From: Cavia porcellus
Lineage: Eukaryota; Chordata; Mammalia; Rodentia; Caviidae
Length of the DNA stretch: 64,000 nt
Direction of reading: 5' to 3'
Assembly: GCF_034190915.1 (NCBI RefSeq)
Contig: NW_026947502.1
Coordinates: forward strand, 1,427,173 to 1,491,172
Both the position numbers and the translations under genes were made by a program. The stretch's first letter is position 1. The number at the start of each line of letters is the position of its first letter. Below are positions 44,326-54,560 of the stretch, piece after piece. The notes under the pieces were generated by a model. The model was given only the letters and a program-made list of their open reading frames with translations. It was not told the origin of the DNA and made no database searches.

Positions 44326-44515
44326 CTTTTCTTTCCCTCTCATTATTACCATCCTGGTGCTTACGAAGTAGGGCATTCACCAAGCATGGTGGCAGATGCA
44401 CTGAAGCAGGAAGGTTGCAAGTTCAAAACCAGCGTGAGTTTAGCGATTTATTTTGAGACAGGGTCCCCTGAAATCGCTAAACTCACGCCTGGTAATAATG
44501 AGAGGGAAAGAAAAG
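44326..44515. repeat. Imperfect inverted duplication (hairpin) with an 80-nt skip
   Basis: The right side 44471-44515 is the inverted complement of two separated left blocks: 44432-44449 (18 bp) and 44326-44351 (26 bp), both perfect. On the left they are 80 nt apart; on the right one base separates them. The loop is 21 nt. Confidence 0.9.
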
Positions 44516-44604
44516 ATGAAGCTGAGTGGGGGAGAAGAAAGGAGTGAGGGAGGGCACACAATCCCAGAAAACTAGCAAGGATATAGAAGAACTGCAACCT
44601 CTGT

Positions 44605-44840
44605 GCACTACTCTCTTTTTTCTTTTGAGACAGGGTTTTACTATGCAGTTCAGGCTGGCCTTAAGCTCTCGGTAATTTTTTTTTTTTTAATTGGCGCCGG
44701 GATCGAACTTATGACCGTTTGCTTGGAAGGCAGGTGCTTACGCTGCTAAGCTAAATCCCCAGCCCCAAATTCTCGGTAGTTTTCCGGCCTCAGTCTCCCA
44801 AGTGCTGGGATTACAGGCATGTGCCACCACAAGAGGCAGT
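44605..44840 (-). repeat. B1 SINE split by an ID insertion
   Basis: B1 parts 44605-44677 and 44767-44840 fit together. TCTCGGTA at the break occurs on both sides of the ID element, showing that the ID inserted later. Confidence 0.8.
44678..44766 (-). repeat. ID-like SINE inside a B1
   Basis: Poly(T), TTGGCGCCGGGATCGAACTT and a GCTAAATCCCCAGCCCC end. Confidence 0.9.
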
Positions 44841-44867
44841 GCACTACCAAGGGGAATACAGAATGGT

Positions 44868-44987
44868 GCGGCCACAGCTGCACATGCTGGCACACACTTG
44901 AATCTCAGCACTGGGAGGCTGACGTACGAAGAGTGCAAGTTCAAAGCTCAGCCTGGGAAACATAGCAAGATCCCGTCTCAAAAAAAT
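44868..44987 (+). repeat. B1 SINE
   Basis: CTCAGCACTGGGAGGCTGA and CAAGATCCCGTCTCAAAA. Confidence 0.75.
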
Positions 44988-45082
44988 TAACCAGGCTGAG
45001 AAATGCAGCACAAGTGCAAAAGTCCTTGGTTCAAACTCCCGTACTGGAAAAAAAAAAAGGGGGGGGGGGAGGGAAAGTAAAG

Positions 45083-45213
45083 GAAAGCCAGACATGGTGG
45101 TGCTTGCCTGCAATGCCAGCACTCAGAAGGCTGAAGCAGGAGGATTGCCACAAGTCCAAGGCCAATATAGGCTATTTAGAGACCCTGTCTCAAAAAAAAA
45201 AAAAAAAAAAAAA
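45083..45213 (+). repeat. B1 SINE
   Basis: GCCAGACATGGTGGTGCTTG head, GAAGCAGGAGGATTG and a long poly(A). Confidence 0.85.
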
Positions 45214-45214
45214 A

Positions 45215-45283
45215 ACACGAAAATTAAAGGAAGGAAAAGAAAGGAAGAGAAGGGAAGGGAGAGGAAAGGAAAAGGAAAAAGTG
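45215..45283 (+). repeat. A- and G-rich microsatellite behind a B1 tail
   Basis: GGAAGGAAAAGAAAGGAAGA-type units follow the poly(A) tail of the B1 copy at 45083-45213, a usual way for purine microsatellites to grow. Confidence 0.7.
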
Positions 45284-45304
45284 CAGCTGCTCTGGAATAC
45301 GGTA

Positions 45305-45425
45305 TGATGGTTCTTTTGTATTAGAGACAAGGACTCCGCTATGTAATTCAGGATGGCTTTACACTAGTGATAAACCTCCCTTCCTCGGCCTCTAAGGATG
45401 GGAATTCCAGGTGTGTGCTTCCATA
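45305..45425 (-). repeat. B1 SINE, decayed
   Basis: GAGACAAGGACTCCGCTATG opening; the rest is weak. Confidence 0.55.
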
Positions 45426-45579
45426 CCAAAACCAAACCCTGGGGTCCGGCTACTTCGAGGTGCATACTCCCAAGAACTAGAGACTCCTCACGAAGACATC
45501 TTACCTCCAAGTTCCAAGGAGCAGAGTGCACAGGGCCAACAGGTGAAAGCCAACCCACAAGCGCCCCAGCAGCTAAGCT

Positions 45580-45860
45580 ACGGCCACACCCCGCGCGCAA
45601 ACGCAGTACAGTACCATCAGGCCTACTCGGGCAGTGCATTCACACTCAGCGAACCCAGCCAGTAGAATGCGGACTCCCTCATAGGTGGTACCTAGAGAGT
45701 AGGCGGAGACTGTCAGGGCAAGGGGAGGAGCCTACTTGTCACCAATAGCCTTTCGCTCTTCAAGAGCTAGGAGCTCCGAGGGCCCCTGCCTCGGGATTCC
45801 CGGGATCCCCGTGCGGTGGAGGGCGGGGCCAGCGCGCAGCACTCCCCAGGCTTCCAAACT
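45580..45860. promoter_or_regulatory. CpG-rich cluster with CCAAT and GC box in MAML1 intron 1
   Basis: Roughly 20 CpGs in under 300 bp, a CCAAT at 45742-45746 and a consensus GC box GGGCGGGGCC at 45821-45830, in a SINE-rich intron. The layout is promoter-like. Direction and target are unknown, and no exon can be read from it. Confidence 0.4.
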
Positions 45861-45941
45861 CAGCCCTGTCTGCCTGCCAAGGAAAGAGAAAAAGACCGGC
45901 CAGATGGTATCGTGTGTCTCTGACTACAGCACAGACTTTGA

Positions 45942-46012
45942 TTTTTCTTTTTTCTTTTCGGTACCAGGGTTCAAACCCAGGGACGTTTTATGACTGGGCT
46001 CTGTCCCAGCCC
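45942..46012 (-). repeat. ID-like SINE, decayed
   Basis: CGGTACCAGGGTTCAAACCC and a CTCTGTCCCAGCCC end. Confidence 0.6.
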
Positions 46013-46611
46013 TTTTCATTTTTTATGCAGAGTCAACCGCCTCGGCCTCCTGAATAGGTAGGATTATGATTCTTAAAATAACTATCATCTTCCACCCTCC
46101 GTTCAAATTTCTTTATGTCATAACTTAAAACAATTAAAACTATTTCTTATGGAATATTTCAAACCCATCAAAAGTCCAGAGACCTGCACAATGAGCCCTT
46201 AGATGACAAGGCCTTGGTAAACAGCACACGGCCGGCCTTGCCTCCCACAGCCCTACCGGCTGCCTTGGCGAACCTGGGCATCACATGACTTCTCCTTCAC
46301 CACTTCACCAGGTGTTTTTAAAACAATCATACTGGAGGAAAGGAGAGGCGACAGAAGGAGACATTAAGATGTGCTTTGTACCTTACCAGCTGCACACAAT
46401 GAAGGTACTCAGTATGTAATGCCAACATGTATGAGTAAAAAGTAAAAAATTAAAAATCAAAGACAAAATCCCTGCATCATTACAGAATGTTAAAAAACAT
46501 CAAATTTTTACAGTTGTTTTATTAAAATCAGTATCCAACACACTGCATGTCTTGTGCTCTTTAGCCTTTCTCTATATACCTAAGTTTTTTCTTACTCTTT
46601 TCTTTCTTTTT

Positions 46612-46745
46612 TTTTTTTTTTTTTTTTTTTTTGAGACAAGGTCTCACCACATAGGCCGGGATGGCATGGAATTCATAGCAATCCTCTTGCCTCAGCTTCT
46701 CCAGTGCTGGGGTTACAGCTGTGTGCCACCACACCTGGCATCCCC
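46612..46745 (-). repeat. B1 SINE
   Basis: Long poly(T), GAGACAAGGTCTCACCAC and GTGCCACCACACCTGGC. Confidence 0.85.
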
Positions 46746-47439
46746 ATATTGTTTACTGATTAAAGGAGCTCAGTCATTTGACCTGTAGAATTTGTTACTT
46801 CCATGGTTGGTTGATTTTATCTTCATGGTGACCTGCACAACTTTTATCCTCTGTGTTTTCTGTAAACTGGTATTTGAGGCTTGATCACATTCTGATTGGA
46901 GGGCATACATGTTTATAGGTGATGCGGTTCTAAACGTCACATCCCCCAAATACTGGGAACTGCACCTGGAGTGAGGTATACTCTCAGCCCTTTTTATTTA
47001 TTGAGGCAGGCTCTCATTAAATTAATAAAAGTAAACTGGGCTCTAACCTGTGATCCTTCTAAGCGCTGGGATTACAATGTAAACCACCATACTCAGCTCA
47101 GACTTGCATTTTTATAAAAATTCTCAGCAATCACTTAGTGGGCAAAGGATTTCAGCAGGATTTACAGCCAGATTAAGTAGAATACTATAAAAATTGTTTT
47201 TGAATGAGATGAGAACCTGACTGTGGGTATGGGAAAGTGATGATTTTAGAGTTAGGTAGAAGAAACTTCACCAGGTGTTAGTGTTAGTGTATCTTAGGAG
47301 CAAAGGAGAAAGGCCCTAATTATGTAGTTTGGATACACAGAGAGGAAAAAAAAAATAAAGAAAAAGTGATTTTCTTGGTGGGGTGGAGGTTGAATTCCAT
47401 TTCAATTTAAAAAGGAGTTAAGGAAACAAAACAAATTAG

Positions 47440-47745
47440 TGGCTTCCCAAGTCTGAAGGAAAATGAGAGAACTGATGGGTGGTGGCTAAGGAATATGGGA
47501 TTATTTCTGGGGTGATGAAAATGCTTGGCCTATAATTGTAGCACTCAGGTGACTGAGGCAGGAGGATTGTTGTAAGTTCAGCCTGAACTATAAGTGAGAC
47601 CTTGTCTCAAAAAACAAAAGAAGTTCTATAATTGACTGTATAGACTGTTGCACAACTCTGATACTGAAACCCACTGAACTATACCCTTTAAATGAGTGAG
47701 TTTTAAGGTATGTGAATGATATCTCAATAAAGTTCTTACTTAAGA
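47440..47745 (+). mobile_element. Old LINE-1 (L1M-type) 3' end, split by a B1 SINE
   Basis: The stretch GACTGTTGCACAACTCTG followed by CACTGAACTATACC and a CAATAAAG end is a known L1M-type 3' terminus. A B1 copy at 47518-47615 interrupts it. Confidence 0.55.
47518..47615 (+). repeat. B1 SINE
   Basis: GACTGAGGCAGGAGGATTG and GAGACCTTGTCTCAAAAAAC; sits in an L1 fossil. Confidence 0.75.
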
Positions 47746-49279
47746 AAAGGGGAAGACTGGCTGGAAGAGGTCAGAGGAGTTTTACTGACAGTAACAGACT
47801 AATGCTGCCTTAAGGAACAGCAGACAATGATTTGTTGATTCCACCAGACCTCTTGAAACTCTCACCCTCTAAATGCAGTCACGCCTTCCACAGGAGAAAG
47901 ATGTACTATGAGGCCAATGAAGGTGGACACCATTGCCTTCCTGTGTCTGGGAACCGCTCCCCGGACTCCCCACATAGTCTCTTACTCTTATTCACCCCAT
48001 TGCCATCCTGTCCTGTCTCTACTCATCTCCCTAGTCACCAAGCCCCTCCTCCCCTAGGATTCATCCTATTCCATGTGCCATTTAGCTTGCCACTAGGAGC
48101 ACATGGAGAACTTGCCTGGAGTGCCACCTACTCAGAAGGCTGAAGCAGGGGGTCACTTGAGCCCAGAAGTTGGAAATCAGGAGGGCGACACAGCAAAACT
48201 CTGTATCCAAGGAAAGGATATCATGTAGGGGACTGCTAGAGCTTGCCCGGGGCCCAGTCCAGGTGTATAACCGTTGGGTGCTCACGGCAAATTACTTAAC
48301 ATCTCAGGAAGCTCTGGCTCCTCCTCTGAAAAGAGGGCAGGGTGGCTGTGCACCACTTTACTGCTTCCCCGATGCCACTTCCTGAGCACCTGGTTCCCTA
48401 GTCCTCCAGTCCCCTGGTCCCATTAGTACTGTCAGCTATTGTTGCTCCCTTTCAGCTCTGCTTTGTCAGCTCACCATGTGAGCCTCTGGGTCTTCAGTCC
48501 AAGGCTCCAAGTCTGAAAGGTCTTACCTCTCTGAGCATTCTGAGACAATGGGGCTTGTGATCACTCCCTCTGATGACCTGTGGCTGCTCTCTGGACCTGT
48601 CCCTGCTTCTGTAGGCTGCCCCTTAAATGTGGCTGCCTGCAGGGGCTTCTACCTTATTGTAGATGGCCTTTCCCCCAGTCTCATCCACCCTGAGGGTCTC
48701 ACAGTGGCAGCCTTGCAAACAGACACAACTCGGGCACACTGTTCTTGGTGGCAGCAGTGGTGGGGTGGTGGGGCCTGAATCAGAGCCTCGAACATGTGGT
48801 ATGCACACACTGCACCCTGGAGCTACATCCCGGGCCAGTGCACATTTCTTGCATCTTCCTCTCTAATGCCCCAGCCTCTTTCCTCCACTCTGGACTTCTG
48901 TCTGAGTATAAACTCAGAATGTCCCCAGAGAGGATTCACTCCCTGCAGGGTTGGCTGGGTTCTCAGCCTCCCTGCCCAGCCACCCCTCATTCTTATGGTC
49001 CCGGACTGAAGGCACAACCCAGTCTTTGTCCTCTTGGCTGACTGGGCACTGGTTCTGTCTTCTGTCTTCGGATTCCTCATTATTTTTTTTTTAAACCTAC
49101 ATTACTGAAACAATTCCGTGCCACTTTTTTAGTGGGAGTGTGGGGTAGTCATGGTAATAGGGACTGAGCTAGGCTTGGACTCGTGATCCTGCCTCAGCTT
49201 CTCAGAGGCCAGGAGCTCAGGCATGCTGCACCACATCTGGCTTCATGCAGGTTTTCATTTCTCTTCCCTCTCTGATGGT

Positions 49280-49660
49280 TCTGACCATTTGTATTACCAG
49301 CATGATCTCTATAAAACACAGCTCAGAACCACTTAAAGTTCCCTCTTATTTCTCCATCACTGACAGATAAGGTTCAAATTCCTTCACCTGCCATAAGGAC
49401 CTGTTCGATCGGATCCCAATTAACTTCTCTGTGCAGTCCCAGATATTCCCTTGAGGCTCCACCTTAAACCAAGCTGCTTTCAGAGCTGAGAATCTACCCC
49501 AGCCTAGCCACCTCTATTAATCTTTTAAGGTTTAGGTCAAACATCAAGCCAGTCATACTTTTACTCTGACCACTTATCCCACAACTGATCAAATTTCTTG
49601 CACTACCCCAAATATTCTAACACTCTGAACACAATACCCGCACTCCACAGGATGGGAAAG
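49280..49660 (+). mobile_element. LINE-2 3' fragment
   Basis: The sequence runs in the order expected of L2 near its 3' end: AAGGTTCAAATTCCTT, CATAAGGACCTG, a C-rich block, then TTAGGTCAAACATCA and CTGACCACTTATC. It is ancient and has no coding potential. Confidence 0.5.
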
Positions 49661-50404
49661 ACTCATGTCACGCTGCAAACACTCACTGCCATTTCTCTGC
49701 GTCCCTCCCCATCCCTGCAGGACAGTGCACTGCCAAGTACAGCACTCAACAAGCGGCACACAGGAGCCAGCCGGCCCGGCTTTCCCTCCTCCACCTTCTC
49801 CGAGGCTTGTCTTCCTAGCTCACTCAACCTCACGGGCCTCCCTCCCAGCCCTCACCAGAGGCAGGGCTAGCTCACTTAACCTTCACAACCTAAAGCTGGT
49901 ACTGTGCTACCAGAGCCAGTTCTGTCCTTATCAGGATGTCAACACTGACTGAGCTGTTTCCCGAAGTCCAGCGAAGTCCGGCGGATGGAGCCTCTCCCCC
50001 CTCAGCCTCTCTCACTACTCTTTTAAGACCCTTCAGCTACACCCTTTAATTCCTTCTGGACCTAGCGCACCTGGGACTTTTCCCTTCAAATGCTTCCCCT
50101 CTCCATTCAACACCCACTTCACTTGTTTTGTTCTAGGGCAGTGGTTCTCAAACTGTGGCCCACCTGGGAATGCTTTCAGGCATCTCCGACCCACTGAGTC
50201 AGCAACTGTGTGGGGTCCGGGAAGGTTTTCTAAGCTCCCCACACGACTGCTGACGGCAGAGCCATGGCTGCTGTGGCGGCCTCTTTTGAGCTTATGTCTG
50301 ATTTCAGTCTACTTTTTTTTCGTTTTGTGATGCTGGGGTTAGAACCTAGGACCTTGCACATACTAGGAAGTAAGTGATCTACCATTTCACAGATTTCACA
50401 TTTA

Positions 50405-50422
50405 TACACACACACACACACA
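50405..50422. repeat. (CA)n microsatellite
   Basis: About nine ACAC dinucleotides in MAML1 intron 1. Confidence 0.8.
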
Positions 50423-50499
50423 CTTCCCCAGGACCCTTGCTACCAGCTCCCCTAACCGTTTATCACCCACTCTACAGGTGAGAGCCTGGACCATTTGCT

Positions 50500-50605
50500 G
50501 ACTTCTCTCCTGATGACCTGTTTCCCTCTCAGAGAAGACAACTGAAACTCAAGAGTATAAAGGACTCATCCCAGGGCACCTGAGAGTTAAGTTCAGCAAT
50601 TCTAT
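50500..50605 (-). repeat. Possible MIR fragment
   Basis: AACTGAAACTCAAGAG and CATCCCAGGGCACCTGAGAG parallel the reverse of the MIR core. Decayed. Confidence 0.35.
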
Positions 50606-50670
50606 CACAAATTGAAAAAAAAAATCTTCAAATACTGTCAAATACAGAGGGTAATAAAAATGTACTAAAG

Positions 50671-50745
50671 AGCTGGGGATATAGCTCAGTGGCACAGTAC
50701 CTGCCTGGCAAGCACAAGGTCATGAGTTCAATCCCCAGTACAAAG
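50671..50745 (+). repeat. ID-like SINE (first of a cluster of three)
   Basis: GAGCTGGGGATATAGCTCAG head and TTCAATCCCCAGTAC. Confidence 0.9.
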
Positions 50746-50756
50746 AAAGAAAAAGG

Positions 50757-50835
50757 TGGGGCTAGGGATTTAGCTCAGCGGCATAAGCGCCTTCCTTGCA
50801 AATGTGTGGTCCTGAGTTCGATCCCTGGTACCGAT
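50757..50835 (+). repeat. ID-like SINE (second of a cluster of three)
   Basis: GGGGCTAGGGATTTAGCTCA head and TTCGATCCCTGGTACCG, A-rich end. Confidence 0.9.
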
Positions 50836-50950
50836 AAAAATGAAAAAGACAAACAAAAAAAAAAAAGAAAGAAAAAGGAAAAAACAATACTACTAAAGAC
50901 ATCAAAGTAGACTGAATTAACTGAGTAGTGAACAAAGAAAGCAGACAACC

Positions 50951-51053
50951 GGGGCTGGGAATTTAGCTCAGTGGCACAAGCACCTGCCTTGCAAGCAGGC
51001 GGTCGTGAGTTCGATCCCCAGTACCGATTAAAAAAAAAAAATTTTTTTTTTAA
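50951..51053 (+). repeat. Young ID-like SINE with perfect 17-bp target duplication
   Basis: AAAGAAAGCAGACAACC stands at 50934-50950 and 51054-51070. Complete head and tail, with the CAGGCGGTCGTGAG variant. Confidence 0.95.
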
Positions 51054-51434
51054 AAAGAAAGCAGACAACCAGAGGTCAGACAGAAAGTGTTGGCAGGGTC
51101 TCCCACCCCCTTCCCTCTGTAAGAAAAAGAGCATCTAAGGGTCAGGTGTATGACTACAGCTGCTGCAAGGTCAGCTTCTGGTCTCAAGACTGGGATGACT
51201 CGAGACAAGAGTTCCATCAATGAAACATGACATTAACAAGTGTCTACTAAGGCAATATATAGTACAAATCTGCCAGCACTGTATAGCACTGTGTAGCAGA
51301 AATATGTCAGCCACAAATCTGAGCCAAATGCATATGTAATATGGTTGAAAAACACAGTGAATATTTAAATTTTTAAAAACCGTTACAGGAAAAAGCATAT
51401 TATCGTCCCCTCCCCTTGATGTGAACATACTCAC

Positions 51435-51725
51435 CCCACCATTCTCTTACTTTCTGAAGCAGTTCTGGAAGTGCTCCTTTGTCCGTGTCTTTTGTCCGTG
51501 TCTTTAGCTGCACTGCCATGGCTACCTTTAAGTCCTGAGTTGATTCAAAATATTCACCTTTCAGGGTCATTTGAATTAGGTAAAAAAGCCAGAAATTGCA
51601 AGGGCTGGATATGTTGAATATGGTGGATGAGACAAACCATGTTTTAGGAGCCTGCCTTTTAGCTGGACGGTACGTGGCAGCAGCACTGACTGTCGTTTGT
51701 TTTAAACATATCTCCTAAACATACT
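51435..51725 (-). pseudogene. Mariner-type transposase fossil (C-terminal part)
   Basis: On the minus strand about 51640-51440 reads PCNFWLFYLIQMTLKGEYFE, then STQDLKVAMAVQLKT, closely paralleling the conserved mariner transposase C-terminus (PCDFWLF, K-TLKG-RF, QLK). A short tandem duplication (TTTGTCCGTGTC twice near 51480) disrupts the frame after it. Upstream parts are unrecognisable and terminal inverted repeats were not found. It lies in the sense direction of MAML1 intron 1. Confidence 0.65.
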
Positions 51726-52046
51726 CACAGAAGAGGACTCCCAGAACTACTTTAGAAAGTGGCAAGAGAGATGGGACAAGCAAATTTGAAGCAAGGGAGA
51801 ATATTCTGAGGGGGGCTAAATAGCAGTATGTCTTTTAATGTAATTATTTTTTAAAAAAAATTTAAATACCATGTATTTCAATCATACCTTATTACTTTAA
51901 ATTTTCTAGCAGTCACCTTAAAAATACATAACTGAAGCTGACTTTATTAATATATCTGATTTAATCCAGTGTTTTATATTTTAGCATGTAATCAATATTG
52001 AAAAGCAGAGTTTTCCTGGCACTAAGTTTTTAGAATCAGTATGTAT

Positions 52047-52165
52047 CTTTTTTTTTTTTTTTTTTTTGAGTCTTTTTCCTTTTTTTTATCAGTACCGGGG
52101 ATCGAACTCACGACTACCTGCTTGCAAGGCAGGTGCTTATGCCGCTGAGCTAAATCCCCAGCCCC
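52047..52165 (-). repeat. ID-like SINE
   Basis: Poly(T), CAGTACCGGGGATCGAACTC and a GCTAAATCCCCAGCCCC end. AGAATCAGTATGT on both sides is the likely target duplication. Confidence 0.9.
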
Positions 52166-52279
52166 AGAATCAGTATGTTATCTTTACACACTTAGAATCA
52201 CTCACTGTGGACTACACATACTTCAAGTGCTTAAGATTCCCACCTACCTGGCTCCTGTTAAGCAGTGTTAACTTTTTAG

Positions 52280-52362
52280 GGGGAGGGGGATACTGGGAAT
52301 TGAACTCATGATCTTGAGCTTAACAGATAAGCACTTGAGCCAGTGAGCTAAATCCCTGGCCC
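52280..52362 (-). repeat. ID-like SINE
   Basis: GATACTGGGAATTGAACTCA and a GCTAAATCCCTGGCCCC end. Confidence 0.8.
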
Positions 52363-52384
52363 CTAAGCAGTGTAACTTTAGAAG

Positions 52385-52540
52385 CCAGCCCACGGGTGGG
52401 CATGGTGGTCCACCATTGGAATCCCAGTACTCGGGAGGCTGAGGCAAGAGGACTGCAATGGATTCAGAGCCAGCCTAGGCTACATAGTGAATTCGAGGCC
52501 AGGTTGTATACATAGCAAGACCTTGTCTTAAAAAACAAAT
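52385..52540 (+). repeat. B1 SINE
   Basis: GGGTGGGCATGGTGGTCCAC head, TCGGGAGGCTGAGGCAAGAG. Confidence 0.8.
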
Positions 52541-53512
52541 CAAAACAACTCAACAAACACACAAGCCTTAGACTCAAGTTTTCAGGACAGCATTGAAGGC
52601 ACAAAGAGAACACTCCAAAACCTTGTTGTATGTTTCAGGCTCCTTACTGTGCAAGGTAGCAGGCACCCTTGCATCCCACACAAACTGTTTCCTTGCCAGA
52701 AACACCCAACCTGTGCCTCCTTTCTCATGCTAGCAAACTCCTCCTGCAGCAGGAGTCTGTGGAGAGCTAGCTGAATCAGTCAGTATTTAGACCTGAGGGT
52801 ACCCCAAGGAACAAAACAGACACAACCCATGGCTCTCAGGAGACCTATACCCAGTTGAGAGCACTCCTGAGAAAACAAAGCTCAGCACCAGGCAGTGTGT
52901 TCAATGCATGATCTCAGACAGGGAGCTCGGAAAGGCCTCCCTGGGAGTGGGATCTGAGCAGGGGTCTGCAGACGATCGAGTGGCCAGTGCCAACACCTTC
53001 AGGAGATTGGGTGCGAGCAGCTGCAGGCTAAGAGGCTGCTGTGTGCTCACTGGTAGGGAGGCAGTGTGTCGGAATGGAGAGAATGGGAGCAGGGAGCATG
53101 GAGAGATGGAGCTGGACTGTAGTGTGCTGTGTAAGCCTTGGGTAAGGGCTGGCTTTCCCCTTACTGAGATGGGAACTCTGTTCAAGGGTCTGAGCAGAGG
53201 AAGACCATTTCACACCATGGGAGGGCCAGGGTTGCCTGGGAGATAAGGAGGAGCCAGCAATCTAGGCTAAAGAGCTGATGGTGCGGCCAGGGTGGTGGTA
53301 AGAAGTGGCCAGACACTGGCTGTGCACTGAAGCCAGAATTATCGAAGTGTATTGATGGAGGGGCTGTGGGGCTGGCCTAAAGATTCCAGTAGGCTCACAA
53401 GTGGACAGAGTAGAGTAAGACAGCAGGCAGCAGCAGACAGTGACAGAGAGGTCAGACGGCTGCATCATCCCAAAGAGGCTGTGGGTGTGTGGGGGTAAGG
53501 ATGGAGGCAGGA

Positions 53513-53650
53513 AAGAGCTGGGCGCATTGCATGCACCTGTAATCCCAGCATGAGAGGCTGAGGCAGGAGGATCTCTATGAGTTAGGGCCAGCCTGGGTTA
53601 CACAGTGAGTTCAAGGCCAGCCTGAAAGACATAAGCCCCTGTCTCAACAA
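53513..53650 (+). repeat. B1 SINE
   Basis: CACCTGTAATCCCAGCATG, GAGGCTGAGGCAGGAGGATC and a TGTCTCAACAAA end. Confidence 0.85.
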
Positions 53651-54048
53651 AAATAAAAGGAAGGAGGCAGGCAGAGACGTGGTTTGGCGAGGAACAGAGG
53701 GAATTTTGCGGCCAGCCCTGGGCATTCAACAGTGGAGAGCATGCAGTACGCATACTGGTCTTCCTCAGATTCCACAGGGACTACGCAGTGTGCCAAGGCT
53801 CTCCCCCAGTACCCACGGCTTTTTAAGCCACCCTCCAGCATGAGACACTGAAACACTGCTCCCCGGGGCCTAGTCCGACTTTCCTAGCCCTCACTCGACT
53901 CTCCTTCCAGGACCAGCGTGGAACCTGACTTGTCCTCACTGTCCAGCAAACAGACCCATGTCTGCTTTTTGGCTAAAACTGTGCAGTCTGTCACCCAGAA
54001 AAAAACTCTCAGTTGGTTGGGTCTCCTTGCAAAGCTTATACCCTGATT

Positions 54049-54155
54049 TTTTTTTTTTTTTTTTGTCTTTTTCCTTTTTACTGGTACCAGGGATCGAACT
54101 CACGACTGCCTGCTTGCAAGGCAGGTGCTTATGCCGCTGAGCTAAATCCCCAGCC
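54049..54155 (-). repeat. Young ID-like SINE with perfect 16-bp target duplication
   Basis: AGCTTATACCCTGATT stands at 54033-54048 and 54156-54171 around a near-consensus reversed copy. Confidence 0.95.
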
Positions 54156-54324
54156 AGCTTATACCCTGATTACAGCGGTAATCAGAGGGTTAGAAATGGA
54201 GAAAATAGACAAACATTAAAAAAAGAAATCTCCTAAACCAACGAAAATTTTTCTTTTTTTGGTACTGGGGACTGAATCCAGGGGCTTTGCACAGTGCAAT
54301 ATCCCTAGACCTTTTAAAATTTTG

Positions 54325-54440
54325 AGACAGGATCTTGTAGGTTGCTAAGCTGCCCTGACTGGGCTCAAACTTTCAACTTTCCTGCCTCAGTCTTTCAGAG
54401 AGCTGAGATTGCAGGCATCCGCCACCACGCCTAGCCAAAA
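54325..54440 (-). repeat. B1 SINE, decayed
   Basis: TTTTGAGACAGGATCTTG opening and CATCCGCCACCACGCC. Confidence 0.65.
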
Positions 54441-54479
54441 ATCACCATCCATGGAGCACTTCTATGCTAGGGAAAACTC

Positions 54480-54560
54480 TGCAAAACAGGTATTGCCATC
54501 ACTTGACAGGGACAGAAACTAAAGCTTGGCGAACATAAGCAGAGTCAAGAGTGGGAAAAT
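54480..54560 (-). repeat. Possible MIR fragment
   Basis: TGACAGGGACAGAAACTAAAG resembles, in part, the reverse of the MIR 3' half. Short and decayed. Confidence 0.35.

Noticed and set aside
45580..45860. MAML1 exon 1
   Set aside because: The CpG-rich patch encodes no basic Notch-binding helix in any frame; the N-terminal exon must lie beyond 64000.
50671..51053. tRNA-like genes with A and B boxes
   Set aside because: These are tRNA-derived SINEs: poly(A) tails, target duplications and many decayed copies. None has an intact tRNA fold and terminator arrangement by eye.
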